The translations under genes and the position numbers were made by a program. DNA of 64,000 nucleotides from an uncultured Algibacter sp. (GTDB lineage Bacteria; Bacteroidota; Bacteroidia; Flavobacteriales; Flavobacteriaceae): positions 186,001 through 250,000 of the forward strand of contig NZ_CANKXK010000003.1 in the NCBI RefSeq assembly GCF_947487605.1. The letters run 5' to 3'. Shown here piece by piece: positions 54,137 to 62,160 of the stretch. Positions within the stretch are counted from its first letter, which is position 1, and each line of letters begins with the position of its first letter. The notes under the pieces were generated by a model. That model worked only from the letters and a program-made list of their open reading frames with translations, was not told the origin of the DNA and made no database searches.

Positions 54137-55369
54137 TTATTCTTCGAATTCTTCCCTAAGAATTCTAATCACATCACCTATTGTTTCTTCTTCTAAATCG
54201 GTTCTCTTAACCAAATCTACAATATCTTGTTCTAAAATACTCTTCGCAGTATCTAATCCAGCTTTACTAAATTCGTCAATAATCCATCCTTCGATTTCAT
54301 CAGAGAATTCTCTTAATTCTACATCTTCTTCTGCACCTTCTCTAAACACATCAATCTCGTAACCAGTAAGTTGACCTGCTAAACGAATGTTGTGTCCACC
54401 TCTACCAATGGCTTTACTAACCTCTTCTGGTTTTAAAATAACCTCAGCTCGTTTTGTTTCTTCATTTAATTTAATTGAAGTTACTCTTGCAGGGCTTAAA
54501 GCTCTGGTTACATATAGCTGTAAATTATTTGTATAATTAATTACATCGATATTTTCATTGCCTAATTCGCGCACTATTCCATGAATTCTAGATCCTTTCA
54601 TACCTACACAAGCTCCAACAGGATCGATTCTATCATCATAAGAATCTACAGCTACTTTTGCTTTTTCACCTGGTATTCTTACTACATTTTTAATGGTGAT
54701 TAACCCATCAAAAACTTCTGGAATTTCTTGTTCGAATAATTTTTCTAGAAACTTAGGTGAGCTTCTAGACATAATTATTGTTGGTTTAGCACCTTTAAGC
54801 TCTACACTATCAATAACACCTCTTACATTATCTCCTTTTCTAAAAAAATCTGAAGGTATTTGTCTGTCTTTTGGTAAAACAATCTCATTTCCTTCGTCAT
54901 CTAACAAAATAACTGCTCTATGGCGAATATGATGTACCTCAGCGGTATAGATTTCTCCAACTAAGTCTTTAAATTGCTTGTAGATTATGGTATTATCGTG
55001 TTCGTGAATTTTAGATATTAGGTTTTGACGCAACGCTAAAATAGCTCTACGACCTAAGTCTATAAGCTTTACTTCTTCAGACACATCTTCACCTACTTCA
55101 AAATCTGGTTCTATTTTACGAGCTTCTGTTAAAGAAATTTCTTGGTTTGGTTCTTCAACTTCACCATCGGCTACAACTATTCTATTTCTCCATATCTCTA
55201 AATCTCCTTTATCTGGATTAACAATGATATCAAAATTATCGTCATCACCATATTTCTTTTTTAAGGCACTTCTAAATACATCTTCTAAAATTGCCATTAA
55301 CGTTACTCTGTCAATTAGCTTATCGTCTTTGAATTCAGAAAAAGATTCAATTAACGCGACATTTTCCAT
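54137..55369 (-). CDS. nusA: Transcription termination/antitermination factor NusA
   Basis: A 410-aa NusA: N-terminal RNA-polymerase-binding domain (about 1-130), S1 domain (GEIYTAEVHHIRHRAVILLDDEGNEIVLPKDRQIP), then KH1 and KH2 (VGACVGMKGSRIHGIVRELGNENIDV and AIGRGGHNIRLAGQLTGYEIDV). The C-terminal acidic repeats of enterobacteria are absent, as expected here. It ends 28 nt before infB and starts 12 nt after rimP. As in other bacteria it may influence the attenuator-like hairpin before rimP. Confidence 0.97.
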   Translation of the reverse strand: MENVALIESFSEFKDDKLIDRVTLMAILEDVFRSALKKKYGDDDNFDIIVNPDKGDLEIWRNRIVVADGEVEEPNQEISLTEARKIEPDFEVGEDVSEEVKLIDLGRRAILALRQNLISKIHEHDNTIIYKQFKDLVGEIYTAEVHHIRHRAVILLDDEGNEIVLPKDRQIPSDFFRKGDNVRGVIDSVELKGAKPTIIMSRSSPKFLEKLFEQEIPEVFDGLITIKNVVRIPGEKAKVAVDSYDDRIDPVGACVGMKGSRIHGIVRELGNENIDVINYTNNLQLYVTRALSPARVTSIKLNEETKRAEVILKPEEVSKAIGRGGHNIRLAGQLTGYEIDVFREGAEEDVELREFSDEIEGWIIDEFSKAGLDTAKSILEQDIVDLVKRTDLEEETIGDVIRILREEFEE

Positions 55370-55381
55370 AACTCTTTTGAA

Positions 55382-55843
55382 TTAAAATTTAATCATAACT
55401 TTTGCTTCTACAATATCTTCATAAGCAATACTAGCTTGCTTTTTTACAGTTACTTTGCCTTTACCTATTGGTTTTGGCTCTCTAACTTTCCACTCTAATA
55501 TAATGTTAGAGTCTGTAGCACTTGTAAGGGTTCCTTCAATTTTGTTGGAAGCCGTTTTTAAATCAAGTACTCTATTTAAATTTTTTTTATACTGCCTTTT
55601 GTGGGTCAATGGTGAGGTTGCTCCAGCAGACATTACTTCTAAAGAAAAATCTTGTTCTTCTCTGTCTAAATTATGTTCGATAGCTCTACTTATAAACATG
55701 CAATCTTCAACAAGAACACCATTATCGCCATCTACAACTACCTTAATCTTATTGTCTCCAGAAATTGAAAATTCAATGAGGAACAAATCGCTTCTTTCTG
55801 TTAAAGCCTGATCTAATAAATTTTTAACTGTAGTTTTAAACAT
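55382..55843 (-). CDS. rimP: Ribosome maturation factor RimP
   Basis: A 153-aa protein needed for 30S assembly. It has the N-terminal alpha/beta domain with DLFLIEFSISGDNKIKVVVDGDNGVLVEDCMFISRAIEHNLD and the small C-terminal Sm-like barrel (NLNRVLDLKTASNKIEGTLTSATDSNIILEWK). It is first of the rimP-nusA-infB operon. An intrinsic-terminator hairpin stands 10-15 nt before its ATG, which is unusual for an operon start. Confidence 0.93.
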   Translation of the reverse strand: MFKTTVKNLLDQALTERSDLFLIEFSISGDNKIKVVVDGDNGVLVEDCMFISRAIEHNLDREEQDFSLEVMSAGATSPLTHKRQYKKNLNRVLDLKTASNKIEGTLTSATDSNIILEWKVREPKPIGKGKVTVKKQASIAYEDIVEAKVMIKF

Positions 55844-55852
55844 TTTTAGTAT

Positions 55853-55878
55853 AAAAAGAGGGGACTTTCCGTCCCCTC
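55853..55878 (-). terminator. Terminator hairpin in the rimP leader (candidate attenuator)
   Basis: On the minus strand GAGGGGAC (55878-55871), loop GGAAA, GTCCCCTC (55865-55858), then TTTTT (55857-55853). The stem is a perfect 8 bp and GC-rich. The rimP ATG is at 55843, 10 nt further on. Because a promoter-like element lies upstream at 55906-55914, the hairpin would be in the 5' leader of rimP-nusA-infB. Alternatively it ends a transcript from the tRNA side. Confidence 0.85.
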
Positions 55879-55905
55879 AACTCTTTTATTTTTCCTTTCA
55901 GCGCT

Positions 55906-55914
55906 GCAAATATA
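55906..55914 (-). promoter_or_regulatory. Putative -7 element for rimP-nusA-infB
   Basis: TATATTTGC on the minus strand fits TAnnTTTG. Transcription would begin near 55900 and the leader would be about 57 nt, including the terminator hairpin. The -33 region is only TATTTT, so the match is partial. Confidence 0.45.
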
Positions 55915-56004
55915 ATACAATTTAATTAAAATATTAGCAGAATTTAAAATAAAAAGCCCAACCTAAGCGATTGGAACTTTACAATTATGTTTGCCTACTA
56001 GGAC

Positions 56005-56027
56005 CTACTTCGACTGCGCTAAGTATA
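56005..56027 (-). repeat. Dispersed GCGCAGTCGA repeat, degenerate copy near tRNA-Gln
   Basis: On the minus strand TATACTTAGCGCAGTCGAAG keeps the GCGCAGTCGA core and the AAG after it; the GTCAC start has decayed to TATAC. It lies between the tRNA terminator and the rimP promoter region. Just beside it, GCCTACTAGG (55993-56002) repeats the 3' end of the tRNA gene. Confidence 0.65.
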
Positions 56028-56062
56028 AACTTCTAGCTTAATCCATTAATTTACTTAAAAAG

Positions 56063-56098
56063 AAAAACCCTAACTATATTCATAATTAGGGTTTATTT
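56063..56098 (-). terminator. tRNA-Gln terminator
   Basis: On the minus strand AAACCCTAA and TTAGGGTTT (56094-56086 and 56073-56065) form a 9-bp stem followed by TTC and T-rich sequence, immediately after the tRNA 3' end. Confidence 0.8.
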
Positions 56099-56102
56099 TT
56101 TG

Positions 56103-56175
56103 TTGGCCTACTAGGGCTCGAACCTAGACTCTTTGGTACCAAAAACCAACGTGTTGCCAGTTACACCATAGGCCA
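56103..56175 (-). tRNA. tRNA-Gln (anticodon TTG)
   Basis: The minus strand begins TGGCCTATGG and ends with TAGGCCA, giving a perfect 7-bp acceptor stem with the U1-A72 pair typical of tRNA-Gln; the discriminator is A at 56103. The anticodon arm is TTGGT-TTTTGGT-ACCAA, placing TTG at positions 34-36. The T arm CTAGG-TTCGAGC-CCTAG is perfect. The CCA end is not encoded. Confidence 0.95.
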
Positions 56176-56213
56176 ATATGCAATTTAACGGCTACTGCTC
56201 GCTAAAGCAGGTG

Positions 56214-56243
56214 CAAATTTAGTATAAAGTTTTATTTGCACAA
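56214..56243 (-). promoter_or_regulatory. tRNA-Gln promoter
   Basis: On the minus strand TTG (56243-56241), 19 nt, TAAATTTG (56221-56214): a full match to the Bacteroidota consensus, about 38 nt upstream of the mature tRNA 5' end. Confidence 0.7.
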
Positions 56244-56293
56244 GCATTTTTTTGAAAAATAATATTGAAAACTTAACGTTTACTTAAAAATAT

Positions 56294-56322
56294 TTGGGAT
56301 ATCATATTTATTAGTAAATTCG
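56294..56322 (+). promoter_or_regulatory. Putative promoter of the DUF2723 gene
   Basis: TTG (56294-56296, within TTTG), 18 nt, TAAATTCG (56315-56322). It matches TAnnTTTG at all fixed positions but one, and lies 25 nt before the ATG at 56348. Confidence 0.5.
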
Positions 56323-56347
56323 CCCAAGCAAACAAATAGCAATATAC

Positions 56348-59300
56348 ATGGCAGATTTGAACTTTAAAAAATGGAATACTATTTTAGGATGGTTCTCTTT
56401 TTTAATAGCGCTTATAACTTATAGTCTAACGGTTGAACCTACAGTAAGTTTTTGGGATGCAGGAGAATACATATTAACTTCATCAAAATTACAAGTTGGT
56501 CATCCTCCAGGAGCCCCTTTATTTCAAATGATGGGTGCCTTCTTTTCTACGTTTACTTTTGGTAATAATGAATTAATAGGGTGGATGATGAATATGATGA
56601 GTGCCGTTTCTAGCGCTTTCACCATATTATTTATGTTTTGGACAATTACGCTTTTAATGAAAAAGCTAATCGTACAAAAAAACGACTTTACGCAATCGCA
56701 AATCATCGCTATTTTAGGAAGTGGTTTAGTGGGTAGTTTAGCTTTTGCTTTTACAGATTCTTTTTGGTTTAATGCTGTAGAAACTGAAGTATACGCTATG
56801 GCTACGTTAATTATGTCTGTGTTATTTTGGTTAGGATTACGCTGGGAGCAAGACATGGACAAACCCCGCGGAAACCGCTGGCTTATTCTAATTGCATTTG
56901 TTATAGGCTTATCATTTGGTGTACATTTTATGGGGCTTCTTACTATACCCGCTATTGGACTAATTTATTATTTTAAAAATTATAAAGAAATTACCATAAA
57001 AAACTTCATAATTGCTAATCTAGTTTCTGTTGCTATACTTCTATTTGTTTTTAAACTATTAGCGCCTAATATTTTAAAAATATTTAGTGCTTTCGAAATC
57101 TTTTTTGTTAACTCGGTTGGTCTTCCTTTTAATTCAGGATCTATTATAGCTGGAATTTTTATAATTGCGCTTATTCATTTTGCTTTAAAATATACTCGAA
57201 AGCAAGGCTTCGTCTATTTAAACACAGGGGTTTTATGTGTAACTTTTATAATTATAGGCTTTTCTACATGGCTCATGCTACCCATTCGGGCTAATGCCAA
57301 TGTTGTTATTAACGAAAACAATCCATCGAGTGCCAGAGAGCTTCTTGCATATTATAACTTAGAACAATACCCAGAAACACATTTGTTTTATGGCCCACAA
57401 TTTACAGATCAATACGCTTATTTAGATGAAGAAAATCCTTATGTGGATGATAAACCTAAATATGAAAAAGACTATGAGAAAGGAGAATATGTAGTTGTAA
57501 ACGATTATAAAAATGCGAAACAAAATTATAATTCGAAACACGCATCCATACTTCCACGTATGTGGAGTTCTGAACATACAGAAAATTATATGCTCTTTTC
57601 TGGTTTCCTAAATTTTAAGTTAAAGCCAGAATACCAAATGGAAAACGAATTGCGTACAGCCATTACCAATTTTAGAAATGATGTGGTACAAGGCAATGTC
57701 GATTATGAAGATTACAATGACTTTTTAAAGCAATTTAAAGACTATATAGATATTGAAAAACCTTCATTGGGAAGCAATATTGCTTATATGCTAGAGTACC
57801 AATTAGGCTATATGTATTGGCGTTATTTTATGTGGAATTTTACTGGAAGGCAAGATGACCTTCAAGGGAGGTATGACAATCATGGTAATTGGATTAGTGG
57901 CATAAAACCTATTGATGAATGGCATTTGGGCGTTTCACAAGATAACCTGCCAGGTGATGTAAAAAATAATAAAGCTAGAAACACCTATTACTTTCTCCCG
58001 CTTATTCTAGGGCTTATAGGCATGTTCTTTTTGTTTAACACAGATAAGAAACTGTTTTGGGTGATGCTTGTCTTTTTCTTATTTACGGGACTAGCTATTC
58101 AATTTTATACCAATGTACGTCCTTTCGAACCTCGCGAACGGGATTACTCTGTTGTGGGTTCTTTTTATGTGTTTGCGCTATGGATTGGTTTTGGGGTATA
58201 TGCCATCTATGATATGCTTAAAAAATATTTAACGTCGAAATACACAGCTCACATAATAACTTTGGCTTGCTTAATTTTAGTCCCAAGTATTCTAGCTGCC
58301 AACAACTGGGATGACCACGATAGATCTGGAAAATATACAGCCAAAGCAATGGCAAGAAAGTACCTAGATTCTTGTGCAGAAAATGCTATTTTATTTACCA
58401 TTGGGGACAATGATACATTTGCGCTTTGGTATGCTCAAGAAATTGAAGGTTATAGAACCGATGTTCGTGTAGTTAATACGAGTTTATTTCAAACCGATTG
58501 GTATATCGATCAAATGAAGCGTAAGGCTTATGAGAGTGACCCAATACCTTCCCAACTGACGCATGATGACTACAAATGGGGTACTAACCGCTACGTTATA
58601 AAAGAAAATGTTATTAGAGATACTTTAGAAATTAAAGAAGCTCTAAATTTTATTTCAAGCAATCATCCAAGAACAAAATATCAATATGTACTACAACAAA
58701 AAGGAGTTGATTTAGCACAGGTAAGAGCGCATGATTTAAATGCGAATTACCTGCCTACCGAGTTCTTAAAGCTTTCTGTAAATAAAGAAAACGCCATTAA
58801 AAACGGTATAGTAAAACTTAAAGATGCAAGCAAAATTGAAGACACTATTTATATTAGAGTAAAAGGGAATGCATTATTGAAGAACAGGCTTTTAATGCTG
58901 GACATTGTGGCAAACAACGATTGGACACGCCCAATCTATTTTACTGGCGGAAGCTTTGGCGACGACGATTATATTTGGATGAAAGATTATCTGCAATTAG
59001 ATGGCATGTGCTATAAATTAGTCCCTATTAGAACACCTGTTGACAGAGCAAATCCATTTGATATGGGTCGTGTAGATAGCGACTTGATGTATGAAAAAGT
59101 AAAAAATTGGGATTGGGGTAATAGTGGTAGTCCAGATATTTATCATGATACCGAAACACGTAAAAACTCTATTACTTACAGAGGTAATTTAGCCCGTTTG
59201 ATAGAACAGCTAATAAACGAGGAGAAATTAGATAAAGCAGAAGAAATAGCTGATATAGCTATGACTAATATGCCAGTAGATTATTTTGGATATTACACCC

Positions 59301-59650
59301 TTTTAGAGCCCTATATTAGTGCTTATTACGAAGTTGATAATAAAGAAAAAGCACAGCAACTATTTAAAGACGTTGCCGTAAAATATCAAGAAAACCTGAG
59401 TTATTACAGTGGATTAAAAACTAAAAATCAGGAACGTTTATTTGAAGAAATCTATACAGACATTCAACGATACAAGGGTTTAATTGATGTACTGGTTGAA
59501 TACGATCCAGATTTTGCTGAAAGTGAAGGTGATATTTTCAATAACTACCTAAAACTATTCAAGCATTTTTATGGTGATGATGAGCCAGAGGAAGAACCAA
59601 GAATTGATGCAGACATTCCAGTAGATAGCAGTATTGATGCCATCAATTAA
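56348..59650 (+). CDS. DUF2723 / GT117 family membrane glycosyltransferase-like protein
   Basis: An 1100-aa protein with about a dozen membrane helices in the first 600 residues and a soluble C-terminal half. The N-terminal SLTVEPTVSFWDAGEYILTSSKLQVGHPPGAPLFQM has the WD and GHPPGAP motifs of DUF2723, the bacterial relatives of TMEM260 placed in glycosyltransferase family 117. A role in protein O-glycosylation or polyprenol-linked sugar transfer is inferred from the fold only. The C-terminal NNWDDHDRSGKYTAKAMARKYLDSC region and TPR-like end are typical of Bacteroidota members. A polysaccharide deacetylase gene follows after 5 nt. Confidence 0.85.
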   Translation: MADLNFKKWNTILGWFSFLIALITYSLTVEPTVSFWDAGEYILTSSKLQVGHPPGAPLFQMMGAFFSTFTFGNNELIGWMMNMMSAVSSAFTILFMFWTITLLMKKLIVQKNDFTQSQIIAILGSGLVGSLAFAFTDSFWFNAVETEVYAMATLIMSVLFWLGLRWEQDMDKPRGNRWLILIAFVIGLSFGVHFMGLLTIPAIGLIYYFKNYKEITIKNFIIANLVSVAILLFVFKLLAPNILKIFSAFEIFFVNSVGLPFNSGSIIAGIFIIALIHFALKYTRKQGFVYLNTGVLCVTFIIIGFSTWLMLPIRANANVVINENNPSSARELLAYYNLEQYPETHLFYGPQFTDQYAYLDEENPYVDDKPKYEKDYEKGEYVVVNDYKNAKQNYNSKHASILPRMWSSEHTENYMLFSGFLNFKLKPEYQMENELRTAITNFRNDVVQGNVDYEDYNDFLKQFKDYIDIEKPSLGSNIAYMLEYQLGYMYWRYFMWNFTGRQDDLQGRYDNHGNWISGIKPIDEWHLGVSQDNLPGDVKNNKARNTYYFLPLILGLIGMFFLFNTDKKLFWVMLVFFLFTGLAIQFYTNVRPFEPRERDYSVVGSFYVFALWIGFGVYAIYDMLKKYLTSKYTAHIITLACLILVPSILAANNWDDHDRSGKYTAKAMARKYLDSCAENAILFTIGDNDTFALWYAQEIEGYRTDVRVVNTSLFQTDWYIDQMKRKAYESDPIPSQLTHDDYKWGTNRYVIKENVIRDTLEIKEALNFISSNHPRTKYQYVLQQKGVDLAQVRAHDLNANYLPTEFLKLSVNKENAIKNGIVKLKDASKIEDTIYIRVKGNALLKNRLLMLDIVANNDWTRPIYFTGGSFGDDDYIWMKDYLQLDGMCYKLVPIRTPVDRANPFDMGRVDSDLMYEKVKNWDWGNSGSPDIYHDTETRKNSITYRGNLARLIEQLINEEKLDKAEEIADIAMTNMPVDYFGYYTLLEPYISAYYEVDNKEKAQQLFKDVAVKYQENLSYYSGLKTKNQERLFEEIYTDIQRYKGLIDVLVEYDPDFAESEGDIFNNYLKLFKHFYGDDEPEEEPRIDADIPVDSSIDAIN

Positions 59651-59655
59651 AAGGT

Positions 59656-60324
59656 ATGACTTTAAAGCCAATAAAAACGCCTAAAGTTGCTAAAAAAATG
59701 TTTCCCAATTATATTTGGGATATCCCTACTAAGGAAAAAGTTATCTATTTAACTTTTGATGATGGTCCTACGCCAATTATTACTAATTGGACATTAGATA
59801 TATTGGATAAATATAATGCAAAAGCGACATTCTTTTGCATTGGCAATAACATTGAAAAACATCCAGCTATTTTTCAGAATATTATAGAAAAAGGACATGC
59901 AATTGGCAATCACACACATAATCATTTAAAAGGATGGAAAACTAAAACCAAAGATTATTTGGAGAATATTTGTGACGCTCAAACAACAATAAATTCTGAA
60001 ATTTCAAATTCATCTATCGTTAATCAAAAATCGCTAATCGTAAATCTTTTCAGACCACCGTACGGTAAAATAAAACCAAAACAAGGTAGAAAGCTTATTG
60101 AACTAGGTTATAAAATTGTTATGTGGGATATCTTACCTTTTGATTGGGACAAAACAGTAAACCCTGAGACTTGCTATAATAATGCTATTACTAAAACTAA
60201 TAAAGGGAGTATTATTGTATTTCATGACAGTGTAAAAGCATCAAAAAACATGCAATTTGCATTGCCAAGAATGTTAGAATACTTTAGCAAAAAAGGGTAT
60301 AAGTTTAAATCTGTTAACGTTTAA
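59656..60324 (+). CDS. Polysaccharide deacetylase (NodB domain)
   Basis: A 222-aa cytoplasmic-looking NodB protein without a signal peptide. Motif 1 is LTFDDGPT (about 33-40), motif 2 HTHNH (about 91-95), motif 3 FRPPYG (about 133-138), and DILPFDWD and IIVFHD complete the site. It would remove acetyl groups from an N- or O-acetylated glycan. Between motifs 2 and 3, residues 118-131 (ISNSSIVNQKSLIV) come from an AT-rich repetitive insertion. It is 5 nt after the GT117 gene, in the same operon. The stop codon overlaps that of the convergent thioredoxin-like gene. Confidence 0.88.
   Translation: MTLKPIKTPKVAKKMFPNYIWDIPTKEKVIYLTFDDGPTPIITNWTLDILDKYNAKATFFCIGNNIEKHPAIFQNIIEKGHAIGNHTHNHLKGWKTKTKDYLENICDAQTTINSEISNSSIVNQKSLIVNLFRPPYGKIKPKQGRKLIELGYKIVMWDILPFDWDKTVNPETCYNNAITKTNKGSIIVFHDSVKASKNMQFALPRMLEYFSKKGYKFKSVNV
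60007..60048. repeat. AATCG-type short repeat inside the deacetylase gene
   Basis: Three related 9-mers, TCGTTAATC (60017-60025), TCGCTAATC (60031-60039) and TCGTAAATC (60038-60046), lie in-frame between NodB motifs 2 and 3. Homologues usually have only a few residues here, so this looks like an insertion of simple repetitive sequence. Confidence 0.55.
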
Positions 60325-60617
60325 ACATATTGTTGAATAATCCCGATAAGCGTATTAGCGTCTTGCTCTCCACTTTGACGCCATTTCATTTCGCCATCTT
60401 TATAAATAATTAAAGTAGGTAGTCCTTTGACGCGAAGTGCTTCAGCAAGTTCACCGTTTTTTTCAACATCAATTTTTATAACTTTAGCTTTATCACCTAG
60501 TGCCGCAGCTACATCTCTAAGCACCGCGTGCATAGTTGTAGATTGATCATTCCATTCTGTATAAAAGTCTAACAGTACTGGAATTTCTACATCTATAAGT
60601 TCCCCAAATTTTGACAT
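60321..60617 (-). CDS. Cysteine-free thioredoxin-fold protein
   Basis: A 98-aa thioredoxin-like domain. The strand and turn DFYTEWNDQSTTM align with the active site DFYAEWCGPCKMM of thioredoxin, but N23 and S26 replace the two cysteines, and the whole protein has no cysteine. The cis-proline loop (KGLPTLIIYKDGE) is intact. It cannot act as a disulfide reductase; a structural or binding role is likely. It overlaps the deacetylase end by 4 nt in convergent orientation. Confidence 0.85.
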   Translation of the reverse strand: MSKFGELIDVEIPVLLDFYTEWNDQSTTMHAVLRDVAAALGDKAKVIKIDVEKNGELAEALRVKGLPTLIIYKDGEMKWRQSGEQDANTLIGIIQQYV

Positions 60618-60763
60618 ACTCTTTTAATTATTAGTCAAACAAACTTTTACAAACCTACATATTTTTTTAATATTATAAATAAATACAATATTTACCTATG
60701 TTTTTATCAATCTGTTAACATAAAAATAAGCAATTTCTTTATAAAAACAGCAAATAATACAAA

Positions 60764-61993
60764 TTATACATTTCTAGCACCCTTCTTGAGTTCTATAACT
60801 GTAATTTCTGGCCAAATACCAACCCGACCTGGAAATCCTAAATACCCAAAACCTCTATTGACGTTTATATATTGCCCCAGCTCTTTGTAAATACCTGCCC
60901 AATATTTATAACGCCATTTTACAGGACTCCACTTAAACCAACCTGGTATTTCTATTCCAAACTGCATGCCATGGGTATGACCACTTAAGGTTAAATGGTA
61001 ATGGTATTCATCATGAATTACTTGGTTTTCCCAATGTGATGGATCGTGACTCATTAAAATTTTAAAATCTTTAACTCCTATATTTTGAACTGCCTTTTTT
61101 AAATCGCCAGCTTGTTTAAAACCTCTAACACCCCAATTTTCTACACCTATCAAAGCTATTTTTTCTCCCTTCTTTTCAATGTATCTGCTCTCGTTTAATA
61201 ATAAATCAAAACCAATTTCTCTTTGAATACTCTTTAAGTCTTCTAAATTTTGCTTTTTAGCTTCAACTGAATCCCACTTAACATAATCGCCATAATCATG
61301 ATTTCCTAAAACAGAAAACAAGCCATCTTTAGCTTTTAGCTTACTAAATATTTTAGAGTAAGGAATCATTTCTTCTGCCTTATTATTTACCATATCTCCT
61401 GTAAATAATATTACATCGCTTTCCTGCTCATTTATTAAATCTATGGCGTATTTCACCTTTTCAACATTATCAAAACTCCCTGAGTGTACATCGCTAATTT
61501 GAGTGATTTTATATCCATCAAAAGCCTCGGGTAAATCTTCAAAATTTAAAGTATATTTTAGTACTTTAAAATTGTATTTTCCTTTGTACATTCCATAAAG
61601 AATTGCTCCAAATGGTATTGCCGCTATGCCTAAAGCTATTTTTGAAATAAAAGATCGACGTGATGGTAAGTATTTTAAATCTGCATTGGAACCTTCTGTG
61701 AAATAACGAAAAATGGCTTGTGGTACTCGAAAAATATCTTCTGAAAACATCACAGCCAAAACAATTATTTTAGGAACTAGAAATGCAATTAAAAATCCAA
61801 ATGCAAACGCTTGGGAGTTTCCAAAATCGCTTCTGTTTAAACCATAAAATTGATAGATAAAGTTTCCTAAAACCAAAACAGTTAAAAACCAATATGCAAC
61901 TGTTAACCAAATATTTTTAGAAATAGTTCTGAAAGCTTGAAATACATAAATGTCTATGATAACAAATATGAATAAGAAAATAATCCAGCGCAT
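60764..61993 (-). CDS. Membrane-anchored metallophosphoesterase (YkuE-like)
   Basis: A 409-aa protein with three N-terminal membrane helices and another near residue 120, then a calcineurin-like phosphoesterase domain. Metal ligands are in ISDVHSGSFDN, FTGDMVNN, LGNHDYGD, LMSHDPSH and LSGHTHGMQFG. YkuE-like proteins cleave phosphate esters in lipid or nucleotide substrates at the membrane; the substrate here is unknown. It has no close operon partner. A TATCTTTG -7 element is just upstream. Confidence 0.9.
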   Translation of the reverse strand: MRWIIFLFIFVIIDIYVFQAFRTISKNIWLTVAYWFLTVLVLGNFIYQFYGLNRSDFGNSQAFAFGFLIAFLVPKIIVLAVMFSEDIFRVPQAIFRYFTEGSNADLKYLPSRRSFISKIALGIAAIPFGAILYGMYKGKYNFKVLKYTLNFEDLPEAFDGYKITQISDVHSGSFDNVEKVKYAIDLINEQESDVILFTGDMVNNKAEEMIPYSKIFSKLKAKDGLFSVLGNHDYGDYVKWDSVEAKKQNLEDLKSIQREIGFDLLLNESRYIEKKGEKIALIGVENWGVRGFKQAGDLKKAVQNIGVKDFKILMSHDPSHWENQVIHDEYHYHLTLSGHTHGMQFGIEIPGWFKWSPVKWRYKYWAGIYKELGQYINVNRGFGYLGFPGRVGIWPEITVIELKKGARNV

Positions 61994-62006
61994 TTTTCTT
62001 TTTCAC

Positions 62007-62014
62007 CAAAGATA
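62007..62014 (-). promoter_or_regulatory. -7 element of the metallophosphoesterase gene
   Basis: TATCTTTG on the minus strand fits TAnnTTTG exactly; the ATG follows after a leader of about 10 nt. No clear -33 TTG was found. Confidence 0.4.
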
Positions 62015-62130
62015 ACGGTAATCTAAGTGAATATTAAATAAGCGATTCTTATTTAACTAATTGTTAAGAAATAAACGAAATTCATCTACAAACCAAAACT
62101 TTTAAGTTACCAATTACCATTTACTTTTTG

Positions 62131-62138
62131 TAGCTTTG
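62131..62138 (+). promoter_or_regulatory. -7 element of polA
   Basis: TAGCTTTG fits TAnnTTTG, 22 nt before the polA ATG at 62161. The -33 part is not clear. Confidence 0.45.
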
Positions 62139-62160
62139 ATTTTCCATCAAAACAATCAAA

